Below are positions 23,650-36,364 of a DNA stretch of 64,000 nucleotides, piece after piece (the first letter of the stretch is position 1; each line of letters begins with the position of its first letter). Under the pieces are notes generated by a model that worked only from the letters and a program-made list of their open reading frames with translations, had not been told where the DNA came from and ran no database searches. The stretch spans positions 16,658,478 to 16,722,477 of the forward strand of contig CM043961.1 of assembly GCA_014529385.2 (NCBI GenBank). The letters are read 5' to 3'. The position numbers and the translations under genes were made by a program. This DNA is from Adiantum capillus-veneris (taxonomy: Eukaryota; Streptophyta; Polypodiopsida; Polypodiales; Pteridaceae).

Positions 23650-26600
23650 AATCCCCCCTGGAGTGATGCGGTGAACGAGAACTGGCACATGAGTAAAGGG
23701 AAGTGCATGCCGTGAGGACAGGATCCGTCCACAAAGGGGAGTAAGCCCAAAGCTTTGCGGAAAGCTTCAAGCTTCTCACGAGACAATGCCTTTGTGAAAA
23801 GATCTGCAAGGTTGTCCTGTGTTGGCACATAAGCCAAGCTGGTCTCTCCTGCTGAGAGCCTCTCCCTGACATAGTGGTAATGCACCTCAATGTGCTTTGT
23901 GCGAGCATGAAAAACTGGGTTCCTCACAACTGCCAATCCGCTCTGACTGTCAGTGTAGATAGTGTTGGCAGTGTCCTATCCAACACCCAAATCAGCCATA
24001 AGGCGTCTGAGCCATACACACTCAACCGTAGCTGTGAAGACTGCCCTGTACTCAGCCTCACAACTCGAAGTGGCCACATTAGGTTGCTTCTTGCTCAACC
24101 ATGATATACATGAACTGCCAATCATGAAACAAAAACCACTTGTGGACACTCGCGTATCAAAACAACAAGCCCAATCTGAGTCCGAAAAAGCATGTAAGTC
24201 TGGCGTCAATGATCCCCCCTTGGGATAAAACAAGCCAAGATGTAAAGTGCCACTAAGGTAGTGGAAAATCCTCTTGGCCTGCCAATGCTTAGACCCTGGG
24301 CTATGCATAAATCTGCTGACCTGTGAGACTGCAAACTGAATATCCGGCCTCGTGTTGCATACATAAATGAGGCAGCCAACAGCAGTTTGGTAAAGAGTGA
24401 CATCAGCAGGATCACCAGCATCATGTAGACTCAACTTCAAACCTGTTTCCATGGGAGTGGCAATAGGTTTGCAATCCTCAAATCCAAACTTACATAGCAA
24501 TGTCTCTATGTAACTTTTCTGACACAAGGCAATACCACCATCACACTGCTTAAACTGTATACCCAAATAATGATGCAACATCCCCAAATCTTTCATCTTG
24601 AAAGTAGCATTCAAATCATCCTTAAATTCAGCAATATGTCTCTCATTTGGTCCAGTGATCACCAAATCATCAACATAAAGAACCACAATGAGAAGTACAT
24701 CACCCTCACACTTTACATACAATGTGCTTTCTGTTGGATTGTTACGAAAGCCTTGTTTGACCAAATGAGTGTCAGCTTTCTCATACCAAGCACGAGGATA
24801 TTGCTTCAACCCATACAAAGCCTTGTTACATTTGCACACTTTGTCCTCTTGTCCTTTTATGACAAAACCGCGAGGCTGCGTTACATAAACTTCCACAAAT
24901 ATGTCACCATTCAAGAAAGCAGTAACAATGTCTGATTGATGTACATCCCAACCAAAATGAGCTGTCAATGCACATAGAAAACGCACAGTAGTCATACGAC
25001 AAGTGGGAGAAAAAGTCTCTTCATAATCTATGCCTTTTTGCTGTGCATAACCCTTTGCAACAAGTCGAGCCTTATGGCGATCGATCTCACCATCCGGCTT
25101 GCGTTTCAACTTGTAAACCCACTTCGTACCAATGGTCTTTTTGCCAGGAGGCAAATCACATAAAGTCCATGTGTCATTTTCTATAAGTGCATCATATTTT
25201 GATTGCATGGCAACCATCCAATTTTTTGAATTTTGTGCTTCATCAAAAGTCAGAGGCTCCTCAACATCATGTAAGCTAGACACAGCCAAAGCATAACAAT
25301 CTGATGCATAAGATGCATGGCGAGAGCCTGAACGAGTACGACTAGTCAAAGGTGCATCCAATTTACTGTCACGCAAAGTGTGCACCAGCCATTTTGGCAT
25401 ACCTCTAGCCTGATTTTCAGCCCTTTCCTCATCAAGTACATCATGTACATCTGCATCAGTAATAGGCTGATCTAAAACATTTTCAGAAACCCCCATAGGC
25501 TGTACATTTGCCTCATTGGAACTTACATTCGTATTTCCACCACTGAAAAGAGGCAACAAAGTGTCATAAATGTCCCGTGAGCTTACATTACTGTCTCTAG
25601 TACATGACAGCAAGGGCTGAACAGATCTTCCACAAACACTATATCCCGTGAAACCAAAATACGTTTTTTTTGCGTATGATACAACCTGTATCCTTTGCTT
25701 TCAGCACTATAACCAACAAAAATACATTTGACAGCCTTATCATCCAATTTCCTGCGCTGCACTTGTGGCACCAAAGCATATGCCAAACAGCCAAAAACAC
25801 GCATGTGCTCAATAGAAGGCTTTCTATCATGCCATGATTCATATGGAGTAATAGACTGCAAAGCTTTCGTAGGACACTTGTTAAGTACATAAGTGGCACA
25901 CATGATGGCCTCAAGCCAAAAAGAATGCTGTAAAGCTTGACTTTTGACCATACATCGTGCCATTTTCGTTAGTGACCTGTTTTTCCTCTCAGCAACACCA
26001 TTTTACTGAGGTGTATAAGGCACTGTACATTGGTGTCTTATCCCACGACTAGCCAGAAATGCATTAAATTCATGAGACATATACTCCCCCCCTCGATCGG
26101 AATGGAGGTTGCCCATAGTACATTTCGAGACATTTTCAGCCATAGCCAGAAATTGTTTGAAGCACATAAAAACTTCGGACTTCGCTTTAAGCGGAAATAC
26201 CCATGCATGCCTGGAGTAATCATCAATGAAAGTCACGAAGTACAGGTAATTGCCCAAGGACGGAGTTTGCATGGGCCCACAAACATCACTATGCACAAGT
26301 TGCAACCTGCATGTGGCCCGAACTGAACCATCCTTTGGAAACTTAGAACGCTGCATCTTACCCAAAATACAGCCTTCACAAACATGTTTGATAGGTGCTT
26401 CAAGAGGCGGCAAAGAAGCAACCATATCAGATTTCTGCAAACGCAGCAAACTGGCAAAATTCAAATGACCAAAACGTGCATGCCAAAGTTTTTCATCTGA
26501 AATAGCCCTTGAATCTGCAACAGCATTTGCAAAATTTTGTCCACACTTGTCATACAAAGTGAGCTTATACAGCCCACGGCACAAAAGGCCAGATGCAACA

Positions 26601-28003
26601 ATTTCATCACCAAAACTAAGATCATGAACTGTACATCTGTCATCCACAAATTTGACTACAAGTCCAAGTCTAGCAAGTGCGAATACAGACAAGAGATTCT
26701 TCTTGATCCTAGGTACATAAAGTGCATCAACAAGTGTGAAGGAACTGCCATTAGTAGCAGTGAGCACAATCTTTCCAACTCCCTGAACTGAATAAGAGGT
26801 GTTGTTGGCACAAGTGACTGAATTCCCATGAGGGACAGACTCGAGAGAGGTAAACAATTCACGATGTGAGGTAATGTGCTTTGTAGCACCACTGTCCAAA
26901 TACCACACATGTGAATCTGCAGCAACTGACAAGCATGCATCATGGATAGCAGGATTGTAAGTGCACTCTGCGCTAAAAGTCCATTCTGCATCAACATCAG
27001 CAACATAATCTCCTTTCACAGAAGACTCAACAATGGCTGCATTTGTAGTGGAACCAGCATTTGCAGTGGAACCACCCTCTTTCTTCTTAGCCTCTTTGGC
27101 CTTCAACTTAGGACACGACTTGATCAAGTGATCATTGGATTTACAATAATGGCAACGCATCTTCTTTTTGCCCTTATCACCAGAATTGCCAGGCGAAGTA
27201 CTGCCAGCAGAAGCATTAGGAACATAATTTTTGCCACTCACAGCAGAACCATAAAAAGTGGCTGCATTGCTGTTACCACCCTTTCTTTGAGAAGCAATAA
27301 AAGCCTGTTCAACTGCACGCTGTCTAGTCTTGTTTTTTCTGGACAGTGACTCTTGCAACAGCAATGTACATAATGCATCAAACTTGACAACTTCTGGATT
27401 TCCTTGGGTCATCAATCTCCAAGTACTAGCAAAAGTCTGGTAGGAATCTGGTAAGGCATCAAGAACAGTCTGCACAAGGGAACTGTCTGAAATGACTTCA
27501 CCTGCAGAAATAAGCTACTCATTGATATCCTTGACACTAGCAAGGAAAGTGTCCATATCATCTTCCTCATGCATAATCTTCGACTCCAGCTCTTTACGCA
27601 GGAAAGCAATTTTAGCCTCATTGCGGCTTGCATAAAGACCTGCTAGAATATCCCAAGCCTGTTTTGCAGATTTTGCTGAACGGATACGAGGAACAATGGT
27701 GTGATTCACAGACAACGCAATCAATGCATGAGCCTGCGCATCCTTAACATCCCAACAAGCTTGTTTTGCCATAGGCAAAACAACTCTAACAGCTGCAATC
27801 CTTGCAGCAAGACCTACAACATCCTCAACATCGCCTACATCCTCAAAACCAAGACGTACATCAATGCCCTACACAATGTTCCAGACACCCTTTGACACAA
27901 GAACATGTTGCATCATATAAGCCCACATAGGGTAGTTGTCCCCGTCCAACCTGTCCTCAGCAGCAAACATCTTGAACACATCTGTGTTGTTGTTGTCAGC
28001 CAT
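23628..28003 (-). pseudogene. copia gag-pol polyprotein with four in-frame stops and one frameshift
   Basis: The Gag ATG is at 28003 (MADNNNTDVFKMF). Gag runs to the CCHC knuckle CHYCKSNDHLIKSC (~27160-27120). Protease WYLDSGATKHIT is at ~26900, the pre-integrase zinc region LWHARFGHLNF...CEGCILGK at ~26490-26370, and the integrase core HSDVCGP, FIDDYSR, HSDRGGEY follows. RT shows KTIGTKWVYKLKR, DIVTAFLNGD and the catalytic YVDD (~24675). RNase H shows SDSDWACC and SCEAEYRA. Stops TAG 27869-27871, TAG 27515-27517, TAA 26003-26005 (in the PQ-NG motif, where Gln is usual) and TAG 23976-23978 are all in frame with their neighbours. A frameshift lies near 25600. The RT domain itself is uninterrupted. 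Confidence 0.93.
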
Positions 28004-28350
28004 GGTAAATGCTGCACCTGATGTGAAAATTGACGAAAATAGGAGAAACGGAGCGGGAACAACCTGCGCTATATAGCACAAACCGTAGAAGACTATAAGG
28101 CACCTGTTATGTAGAAAACGGCACTGACAGAAATTCTGCACAAAATGACGAAATAACCTGTGCAGTACTGCCTGGAGTGGAAACGGAGGCCGAAATGAGC
28201 CCATATCAAAATTCTGAACAGGCTGAGCTCTTTGAGCCTGCCCAAAAATTTTGTCGACCTGCGAACGCTCACCAAAGCTCACTGAAATCGGAGAAAGTGA
28301 GCAGGCGTGTGCTAGAGCAGCTGGCGACTAAGCCCGGGAGGACGTGACCT

Positions 28351-28362
28351 GCTCTGATACCA
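28351..28362 (-). other. Primer binding site of the copia element
   Basis: Minus-strand TGGTATCAGAGC, two bases inside the 5' LTR, complementary to the 3' end of plant initiator tRNA-Met. Confidence 0.9.
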
Positions 28363-28364
28363 AT

Positions 28365-28591
28365 TGTTGGAATTAGGGTTGCAGAGAAACACACACAGCT
28401 TGGAGAAGATGAAGGAAGCTCAAGGCACACAATAGAGAGTGTGTTACTTAGTGTGAAATGGAAAGATAGATAGCCCTAGAGTGATGGGCGTATATACAAT
28501 GCACGGGGGAAAAAACCTCCTAAAGAGGGAAAAAATGCCCCGGCGGTCCTAGTGTGTTCACTCACATCACTACCACATGTATATGGTAACA
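28365..28591 (-). repeat. 5' LTR of the copia element
   Basis: 227 bp, matching 23421-23649 with about ten differences. A TATATA run on the minus strand at 28491-28496 may be the promoter TATA box. Confidence 0.93.
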
Positions 28592-28596
28592 GTATT

Positions 28597-29781
28597 GTAG
28601 CTCAGGTTCAGGTTTTTAAGTGCACTATGTGCCATTGTCCACCCATGTATGTAGGAGAGATATTTTCTTATATCCATAGGCTAAAATACCACATGTGAAT
28701 TCATAAAAAATTCAGGGACCATAGACCACAACATCCATTTCAAGTAGACATATCTATTTAGTCATTCACACTAAGAGATAAATCTCTCTAGTATGCAAGC
28801 CAGATTTGAGTTTCTCTGGGGTCCTGCTAGAGAAAAGGAAAAATCAACACACACACACACACACACACACACAGTTATAGTTGCAGCATTTCCAATTGTT
28901 TGAATGGCATGCAAGGAAGCCTTAAAGCAATTCAGAGATACGCCACTGTACCAAACAACCACATCAATTGCATCATTGCTAATTGTCTAAATGACGCACA
29001 GGGAAGTCTTTAAGAGACTCAAAGATGCACCACTGTGCCATACTACCCCATCATGAAAGTTATTTGTATAGGCTAGAGTAGCACATGAGACTTCATAAAA
29101 AATTCAAGAACCATCCATTTCAAGTAGACACATCTATTTCTTCATTCATACTTAAAAGATACATCTTTCTAATGTGCATGCCAGATCTTAGTTTCTCTAG
29201 GGTCCTTCTAGAGAAAAGGGAAAAGTGACAACATGTCCTTCCTTTAGCAAAGTCAAAGAGAGCACCCTTACCAGCATCCACAGCAAGAAAACCATCAATA
29301 GATTAGTTTCCAAACAGCATTACAGGTAACTGGGGTGACTGTAGTCGTGCTCCATGTCACCCTAACCTATACTAAAAGAGGATAATGTTGTAAAGGTAGA
29401 AGAATCTAACAAGGAGGAGTTTAATGATCCTTCTTGAGACAGGTTAATCTTTGCCAGATACTATGCATCTAACATGGTACCCTTGTACTAATAGTTACCA
29501 TGCATGCCCATTACCTGAGTTTAGTTATTTCTCCATACCTTAGAGAAAAATTTTAAGCATAAACTAATTTTTTTGGTATCTCAGATGGTCTAGTCGCTTT
29601 GCTCAATGCCATGGCAGAGTGGTTTGAAACTTCAAAATTCCACATTCAATGTTAGTTTTTATGCATCAAAAGGTGCCGCGTAGATCAAGCCTATGCACCA
29701 TGCTACAAAGGTGGACTGTTTTCCAAACCTCAAACAAGATTCAAGCATTTATAGGCATGGAGTGTTTATTACAGTGAAAGT

Positions 29782-29833
<52 letters not shown>

Positions 29834-30480
29834 TTGTAAATTTCTTTTTTGTTTCTAGCCTAAATGCATTGCTTTTTTGTTTATTTTGTCTATTATATGC
29901 ATGTGTACATCTAGGTGGTGTATGCTTTTGGTGGTTGTCTATGCCTATTGTGTTTTGTTCATTTTTCTTGTTTGTGAAAGAAGCATGGAGTTGTGTAGAG
30001 GTAGGAATGGGTGTGGTGGTGGTTCTTTCTCTCTCTCTTTTGCCTTGCCTTATTGTGTTGACAATGTTTATGCAAGTTTAGTCTACTTCGCTTTGTATTA
30101 TTTGGTTGACAATCCTTAAGCAAGGTTTCTATCTTGGGTGTTTCTTAAGATTTGTGATACAAGCTTCTCTTCACGGTATGGATGAGCCACTGGTTAGCCA
30201 AAAAGAATCATTATATTTTTGTCATGTTTAGAATGGTGCATCACTTTGTAGAGGTTCTTCAAAGATTTATGTGCTTCTCCTATGGACATTAAACTCTCAC
30301 GTTTCCATTTTTAGCCCCATTTACATGCATCTTTTCCCTTTTTGGTGTGATCTTTAGATTTCTAACTTGAGCTTAGTTTCCCTTAAGATCTTGAGGGACT
30401 TTTTCACCTATTGTTATATCTTGTCTTCAACTTTGTTTTATGATTGGAAATTGCCTTTATGTGATGAAAAACAAGCCCCA

Positions 30481-30548
<68 letters not shown>

Positions 30549-31184
30549 ATAATTCCACATATAAGGCACATGGTTTTTGGTTTGATTGGGTGTTAAAAAT
30601 AGAGTTTTCAAACATAGAACTTCTATACTGAAATTTATAGATCCCATTTCCTCCATTCTTTGCATGGCTTGCATACTTTTAGCCTCTTGAACTTGAGACA
30701 AGTATTTAGATAGGTTTTCAATCGTTAACTTGAGACTCCACAGAACAAGAGATACCTTTGCAAAAGCAAACATTGTGGCATGATTTATGATCAAAATATT
30801 TATTTGGTTATGATGTTTGATGTTTGACTTAACTTTCATTTCTCTAGCGTGGCAAAAGTTGGGATTTTGTATTCAACAATTGTGCCAGTCAAATTGATAA
30901 TTTCAGATTCTCGGCCACTATTCTTTTATGCTAAAAGAAAAGATAAAGTGAGACTCACTGAAAGAATTGGTTTACATAATAGATGCTTATTTTGAAAGTA
31001 ATGATGTATTGCTTATTTTAGTTACAACAAAGTTTTAATAAGCAATACAGACATATTTTCATACATGCATTGGTGTGAATAAATATGCTTTCAAATTATT
31101 CATAATGAGGTTTCTTATTTTAAAATTTTGAGCATTTGTTTTGTGGAGACTAAAGGCTATGGTGAGTGACACCCTCAACAAGGC

Positions 31185-31189
<5 letters not shown>
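28597..31189. other. Repeat-bearing stretch without recognisable genes
   Basis: Contains an (AC)14 run at 28847-28873; two ~95-bp units at 28874-28968 and 28969-29060 related to those at 22003-22240; a copy of the dispersed repeat at 29684-29800; and a GA array at 29784-29833. 28760-28820 and 29115-29215 are also related to each other (TAGACA-ATCTATTT ... TAGAGAAAAGG). Frames in 29869-30120 carry no recognised domain. Confidence 0.5.
30484..30546. repeat. Compound (TG)16(AG)15 microsatellite
   Basis: TG repeats at 30484-30515 pass directly into AG repeats at 30516-30546. Confidence 0.95.
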
Positions 31190-31235
<46 letters not shown>

Positions 31236-31772
31236 AGGCTAATGAAGGACTTAGAAGGTAATGAAAAAGGAAACCCTCATAGGGTAGAATCATGAGTGGG
31301 TGGTACACTTTTAAGAGTGCAAAGGGGTTTTTCAATAGCCACAAAATAGCACTTGACATAACAATTTTTCAAAAATAAAAAAATAAAAAATCTATCTTCA
31401 AGTACAATAATAAACAATCAAGAAAAGTCATGGGAGGATGGACGAAGCTTCTTTTGCATGAGATAGCTACACAAGATGGAGTATTTCTTGTTAAACGTCC
31501 TTGAGGGGTTTACTAAAAAATATGTAGAATATCACATGAGTTCAACCAAATGGGTTAATTTCTCTCATGAACTTACAGAAAATATATATACATAAGGGTG
31601 TTTCAAATTGAAAAATTGAGCATTTTGGTACATAAGAGGTCTTTTTGTTGAAAATGGTGATACATAAGGGGTCTCTATATACCTCAAAAAATGTTGAGTA
31701 AGGGGTTTTAAAAATACCTCCTGAATGCACGTGCTATACAAGATCTCTATATATTGACCTCCCCGAGACAAT
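31190..31772. repeat. Repeat R, copy 1 (GA-bordered, duplicated at 57462-58053)
   Basis: A (GA)n run (31190-31230) is followed by ~540 bp closely matching 57511-58053, with scattered single-base changes and a few small indels. Both copies share ATGAAGGACTTAGAAGG at the GA edge and AGATCTCTATATATTGACCT near the other edge. Flanks differ on the GA side (chromovirus gag at the second copy). On the far side the second copy stops exactly at the LTR of element E, while this copy continues into unrelated sequence. No coding content is convincing. Confidence 0.8.
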
Positions 31773-31835
31773 GTCGATAGCTTCTAGCTAGAAAACTCCA
31801 TTTACAACATTGCCATGAACCTGACGTACCTCACC

Positions 31836-31877
<42 letters not shown>

Positions 31878-33483
31878 AAAAAAAAAACACACACACACAC
31901 ACACACAAACATACGTTTTCTATTTCAATGCCTCGGTTGGGTTGCTCTCTTTTCCCTTTTTGGAAGCAAAATGATTGTAGAGAGATGTAGACTAGAACAA
32001 TTGAACTGTGCACTACGAAATTCTACTTTGCAAGAATAATGCAAATTCTAGCTACTCTTTTTGCTTTGTGATGACTATTGTGGTAATGTACATAGATGTT
32101 CTAGTTTTCTCAAAGAATCAAGCATCCCTCATTCATCGTCACATCAAACATTCATTTTAGATGCATAACTTTAACACCCTCTTTGTATCTTATAATGCAC
32201 TTACCCTCAAACTATGATGGCTTTCTAGGTTTGCTATATATCTATGCTTCTTTAACTTGCTTTGATTTTCAAGTTAGAGAAACCATTAAAGGATTCTAAA
32301 AATTAAATCTTTTTTGTCTACAATTGTTTTGAACTATACACAATTAAAATTAATTTTCACAGTTCTTTTTGTTAGTAAATAGCCTTTTTAGTATGCATAA
32401 AATCATTTTCATTTGCATAATCAATGAACCTTTAAACACTAGATTGGGTCTCCATGCATGGTATGTTGGTCTAAGTTTCCTTTCATTGAAGATTTCTTCA
32501 ATAGGTTAACCATTTCACTCTTGATGGTTATTTTAGGAGGATCCCACCTCCATACACAAAAATCAAGCATGAGAAAGTGTGTATGGCAAGGCAAGAGTTT
32601 CATGAACTATACAACCTCATCTGGTTGGGGTTGACGAACCACAACTAATGGATGTTATAGAAAAATATTGGTTGTCAATGTTCACGGAATTGCAAAAGAT
32701 AGGGCAGAAGGTAAAGCTTTAGATGATTCAGCCAGAGTTTTTCAACAAATTTATGATGATGTATCAGATGGTATACCAAGAGCTACCTATGAATGGTGAG
32801 TGTGTTGCATGGTATGCAATCACCTCTACATTTGAAAATTGTAATAACAGGCATCGTTGGCACTTGAAAAGTCCAAATACTAGGTTGTTTGGGTAGTGGT
32901 GACTGAGAACTCATTAAATCATTTGGGAGCACATAAGCAGCAAATTTCCCGCAAAATGGCAAGAGTATCGGCACTCATAAATGAGGGTGAAATAACTAGC
33001 AATTCAAAGTTTGTATATGCTTTATCCAAGCCAAGTATAGACAGGTTGAATAGTCAGCATGTTGATTTGACAATAGCCATACGTTTTGATGTACAAGATA
33101 GAATCAAGAATATTGAGAGTAAAATAGAAACTATTTCAAGGGCATGCAGCAAGCACACGTGGATATGAAGGTTTATTCAATGATTTGAAACTTATTTTTA
33201 GCAGTTACAAGATGTACGACAAGAATTTCATACACTTGAGGCTAGTGGGAATGTGTCTATGGAGAGGTAGATGGAGATGCAATTTGTCATTAATACAAAT
33301 GCCCAAGATCTAATAGTTCTTGGTGCCAGTGATTCTGGCACAATAAACAAGGATGTTGTTTTAGCTTTACATCTTATCATCACCACTCTTATGAGCTTAT
33401 CATACTTGACCTCAAATGATTTTGAGAATTATTTACTAAGCTTATGCTTATTTTTACATCTGGATGAACTTAATTAATGGTAC
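31773..33483. other. Unassigned stretch with a compound microsatellite
   Basis: A (CT)n-A12-(AC)n microsatellite lies at 31839-31908. The rest is AT-rich. A 90-codon frame at 32896-33168 (SRKMARVSALINEGEI ... DRIKNIESKIETIS) is hydrophilic and helical-looking, but I do not recognise it and it lacks context, so I do not call a gene. Confidence 0.4.
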
Positions 33484-34052
33484 TTAGTTAACTTGGCATG
33501 AACAATACTTTTGCATGAGAGAGATTTTAGAGAACATGACAATAGTTGAGGACCGGATTCATATGGAGCCGGTCCCCCCTCCAATAGGCATTTGTATTAT
33601 AGTTTCTCTCATCAAGAGAGACTTGGTACAATACAATCTTTGTGTTCCTTGTGACCTACGTGCTGCAATAAAATGGAAATCTTCATGCATCACAAGCATA
33701 ACATAAACTTGTAGAAAGAATTAACTATCCCAAGCCTCAATCACAAGGCCTGAAACACCTGCAAAGGTGGAGAGAGATAGCGGGGAATGAGGGTAGGGAA
33801 GAGGAAGAAGAAACATTCCATAGGAGAAAGAAACAGTTCCTCACTTATCATTACTCTTCTTGATAGCATACATAATAGCATAGTAATGGAGATGGAGAAG
33901 ATGGGAAGCTTAAGCATTGAAGCATGGCTCTTGGTTGGATTTGCACTCCATAGCCAAGAGTGTTGATGTAGTCTCTCACTTATCACAAAGCTTGGAGAAG
34001 GAGGTGGTGTTCCTCAACTTTCACCAAGTGAGAATACCTTGCAAATGCGTGC

Positions 34053-34056
<4 letters not shown>

Positions 34057-34137
<81 letters not shown>
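34057..34137. repeat. (GT)40 microsatellite
   Basis: 81 bases of nearly pure GT inside LTR copy C, at the place where other family LTRs carry a short GTGTG run. Confidence 0.95.
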
Positions 34138-34138
<1 letters not shown>

Positions 34139-34620
34139 ACTATATCCCCCTAGCACCCCCCTTCCTTGCTTTGGGAAAAATTTATACATGCTACAAGCTC
34201 ATTGGACCCCTCTCCCCCTAGCCAATCACATGCAGCATGCAATCAAGTACATGGGTAGTCTTTTGACAAGTGTCCTCCTTACCCATTAGAGAGAGAGAGA
34301 GCTTGAAAATATATAGATGTTTGTTGGATGGAAGTAGAAGCTCATTGGATCCCTCTTTAGCCCAACCAATAGCATTCAAGCACACCATGTGGTTAAGCTT
34401 AGTGAGAGTATGACATGTGTCCCATGTGCTCTTGTAGAATTCCCCTAACTTTGATATTTTTATGCATAGGAAGTTTCTCACACAACTTCCTCTTTAAGTG
34501 TGTAGGTTCTCTTTTTGACTCAAGCATCTTACCCCCCATGCATAGGAAGCTTCTCAAGCAACTTCCTCATTAAATGTACCTTAGTCATCAAGCATGACAA
34601 GCCCCTTAGGTGGAGTTCCC

Positions 34621-34800
34621 ACCTCAAGCACATCCCTAGCTTGTTTAAGTTTAGGCCGGGTTTCAACCTCAAGCACAGGCCTAGCTTGCTTAAGTTTAGG
34701 TCGAGCTCTCACCTCAAGCACAGCCCTAGCTTGCTTAAGTTTAGGTCAGGTTCCCATCTCAAGCTCAGCCCTAGCTTGCTCAAGGTCAAAGGACTTTTAA
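34621..34800. repeat. 45-bp minisatellite, four units
   Basis: ACCTCAAGCACAGCCCTAGC-type units begin at 34621, 34666, 34711 and 34756, exactly 45 bp apart, with a few substitutions each. The period is a multiple of three, so frames stay open across it; nothing suggests it is coding. Confidence 0.9.
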
Positions 34801-35399
34801 CACTAACCATAGGAGGTCTTTAATGAAGCTAACCCTAAGGTCTTTTAAGCTTCATTAGTTCACCTTGCTCTTGATAGCCCATCTCTCATTTGGGCCCCTT
34901 TACCATTGGCCCCGGTTGAGATAGATCCATAAGCACATGTCTATATTCTAACCCTTGTTCCCGTTTATTCTCCCACATTAAATAATTAGTTTAATATGAG
35001 TAAATCATTTGGTAAAGTTATATATTATATTTTATGACATTACCTCTCTCTTAAAATCATAATCGTCCTCGACTATGAGGTAGAGAAGATAAAGCCTAGT
35101 CATTAGTCCATGTTACTTAGCGGGTAGAGGATCCATTTTTAAGGGTTTGACATCATTCCAAGATGGATGGCTAATCCATTTGGTGCTTGGGAGACATACC
35201 TGTCGTAAGCATGTCTGCTCTTTAGTCCATATCATACTTCCAAAGTAGAGTGACAAGTTCTACTTGGTGTTTGGGAGACGTCATCACCACAAACATGATT
35301 TTAAGCATGCATACTTCTTAAATTTGTGCACAATAAAAAGAGAACTAGTTTTATAAGACAAAAACATTTTTCATTTAAAATGCATTTGCATATGCTTAC

Positions 35400-36364
35400 T
35401 CTAGCGTAGCATTGTAAGCATTGACAAGGTTCATATTATCCTTAAGCTAGGTTCCTTGCATCCATTTAGCATCTTAAAAAGGATAATTATTTAAGTTAAT
35501 AAGATATCATCATATAATCTTACCGTTTCTTAATACTTTGTCTTGATGTCATAGGATGGACTTAGATTGAAGTACTTCTTCTTGATCTTTGATTTTTGGA
35601 GGGTCTGCAACTATTGCTTCTTTTGATGGTGCTCCTTTGTAAGGCTTATGTAGGTTCTCATGGAAAACATTGTGCATGAGCCAATGGTTGGGCAACTTCA
35701 ATTGATAAGCCATCTCATTGACTGGCTTAAGAATTTTAAGGACCATAATATCTTTTTGCTAGTTTAGCATCATCCTCTTGGAGGTCCGTAGGACTCTTGC
35801 CCGTAGTATGCCTAAGATGATCCTTGAGGAACTTTAGCAAGACCAAATCATTTTCCTTAAAGGCTAAGACTCTTCTGTGCTTATTAGCAGCAACCCTTTT
35901 TGCCTTTCCTATGAGATGGATATAGCCCATTTAATATTTGGAAAAGATTCTTATAGGGCTCGGCTATATTCATCAGCAACGAAGATCTTCCCATGTACTT
36001 TAAGTAGTAAGGGACTTTTGGATCTTCCTTCTTTAACCTCAAAAGGTACTTTCCCATAGAATTATGTACAATATCATTGTACGCATACTCTATAAAAGGT
36101 AGGTACTTTTATCATTGAGAAAATTGATCTACTTCCATGACATAGGCTTTTAGTATGCCAAGAATCGTTAGATTAGTTATTTCACTTTGGTCATCCATTT
36201 GTGGATGATAGGCCGAGAGAGAAATTTAATCTACTTCCTAGATTCTCAAAGAGACTCTTCTAGAACTTACTGGTCATTCTAGGATCTTTGTCCGACACTA
36301 TGGATGTTGGAAATTCATGATGCTTGAAAATTTGAGATCTGAAGAGGGTTGCGATTTGATGTGC
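35400..36364 (-). pseudogene. Copy C integrase C-terminus and chromodomain relic
   Basis: Minus-strand fragments ILKPVNEMAYQLKLPNHWLMHNVFH (about 35740-35660) and HRRVLAFKENDLVLLKFLKDHLRHTTGK (about 35890-35800) match the integrase C-terminal region of the inner element. Remains of the chromodomain lie toward 35420. Frameshifts and stops are frequent. The other part of the gene lies at 54514-57461. Confidence 0.85.

Larger units (their letters stand above)
23421..28591 (-). mobile_element. Ty1/copia retrotransposon, structurally complete, coding region decayed
   Basis: A 5171-bp element with two short LTRs (229 and 227 bp), both beginning TGTTGGAATTAGGG and ending ATATGGTAACA on the plus strand. 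A 5-bp target duplication GTATT lies at 23416-23420 and 28592-28596. The tRNA-iMet primer site lies inside the right LTR (28351-28362) and a purine tract inside the left one. The polyprotein order is gag, protease, integrase, RT, RNase H, which defines copia. The LTRs differ at about ten positions seen by eye, so the insertion is older than the inner chromovirus. Confidence 0.95.
33484..35040 (-). repeat. 3' LTR of chromovirus copy C
   Basis: Matches the family LTR from AACAATACTTT (33500) to the end TTTTATGACA at 35040. The first ~100 bases, including TGTAAC, are missing. It keeps GGACCGGATT...GGAGCCGGTCCCC and ATTGG/CCAAT pairs (near 34200 and 34348), has a long GT array, and has acquired a 45-bp minisatellite. 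Confidence 0.85.
33484..36364 (-). mobile_element. Chromovirus copy C, left part (3' LTR and pol 3' end)
   Basis: A decayed member of the same family as copies A and B. The plus-strand order is LTR (33484-35040), purine tract, then the end of pol with chromodomain and integrase. It is cut at 36364 by the Tat-like element and resumes at 54514. The flanks GATTTGATGTGC and GTGCCTTAATAG join to match the uninterrupted integrase sequence of the inner element at 40333-40355, with GTGC counted once. Confidence 0.88.

Noticed and set aside
23976-28003. RNA editing as an explanation for the stop codons in the copia frame
   Set aside because: Stop-codon editing is known from organelles of some land plants, not nuclear transposons; ordinary decay explains them.
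29869-30119. Cys/Val-rich frames that look like a small secreted or membrane protein
   Set aside because: The sequence is low-complexity T/G-rich, two frames are open together, and there is no family match.
32896-33168. 90-codon frame as a host gene exon
   Set aside because: No recognisable domain, no clear splice context, and no extension into neighbouring frames.
34053-34289. Open frames full of Cys-Val or His-Thr repeats, and likewise Arg-Glu and Ser-Leu frames at other GA/GT arrays
   Set aside because: They are translations of simple repeats that lack stops in every frame; there is no start context and no conservation.
34621-34800. Regular repeats that might suggest a CRISPR-like array
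   Set aside because: The units are contiguous with no unique spacers, and the context is a plant LTR.
34799-34815. TTAACACTAACC, similar to the start of the CACTAG elements
   Set aside because: The match stops after nine or ten bases, no matching inverted end or second TTAA follows, and it lies in ordinary LTR sequence.
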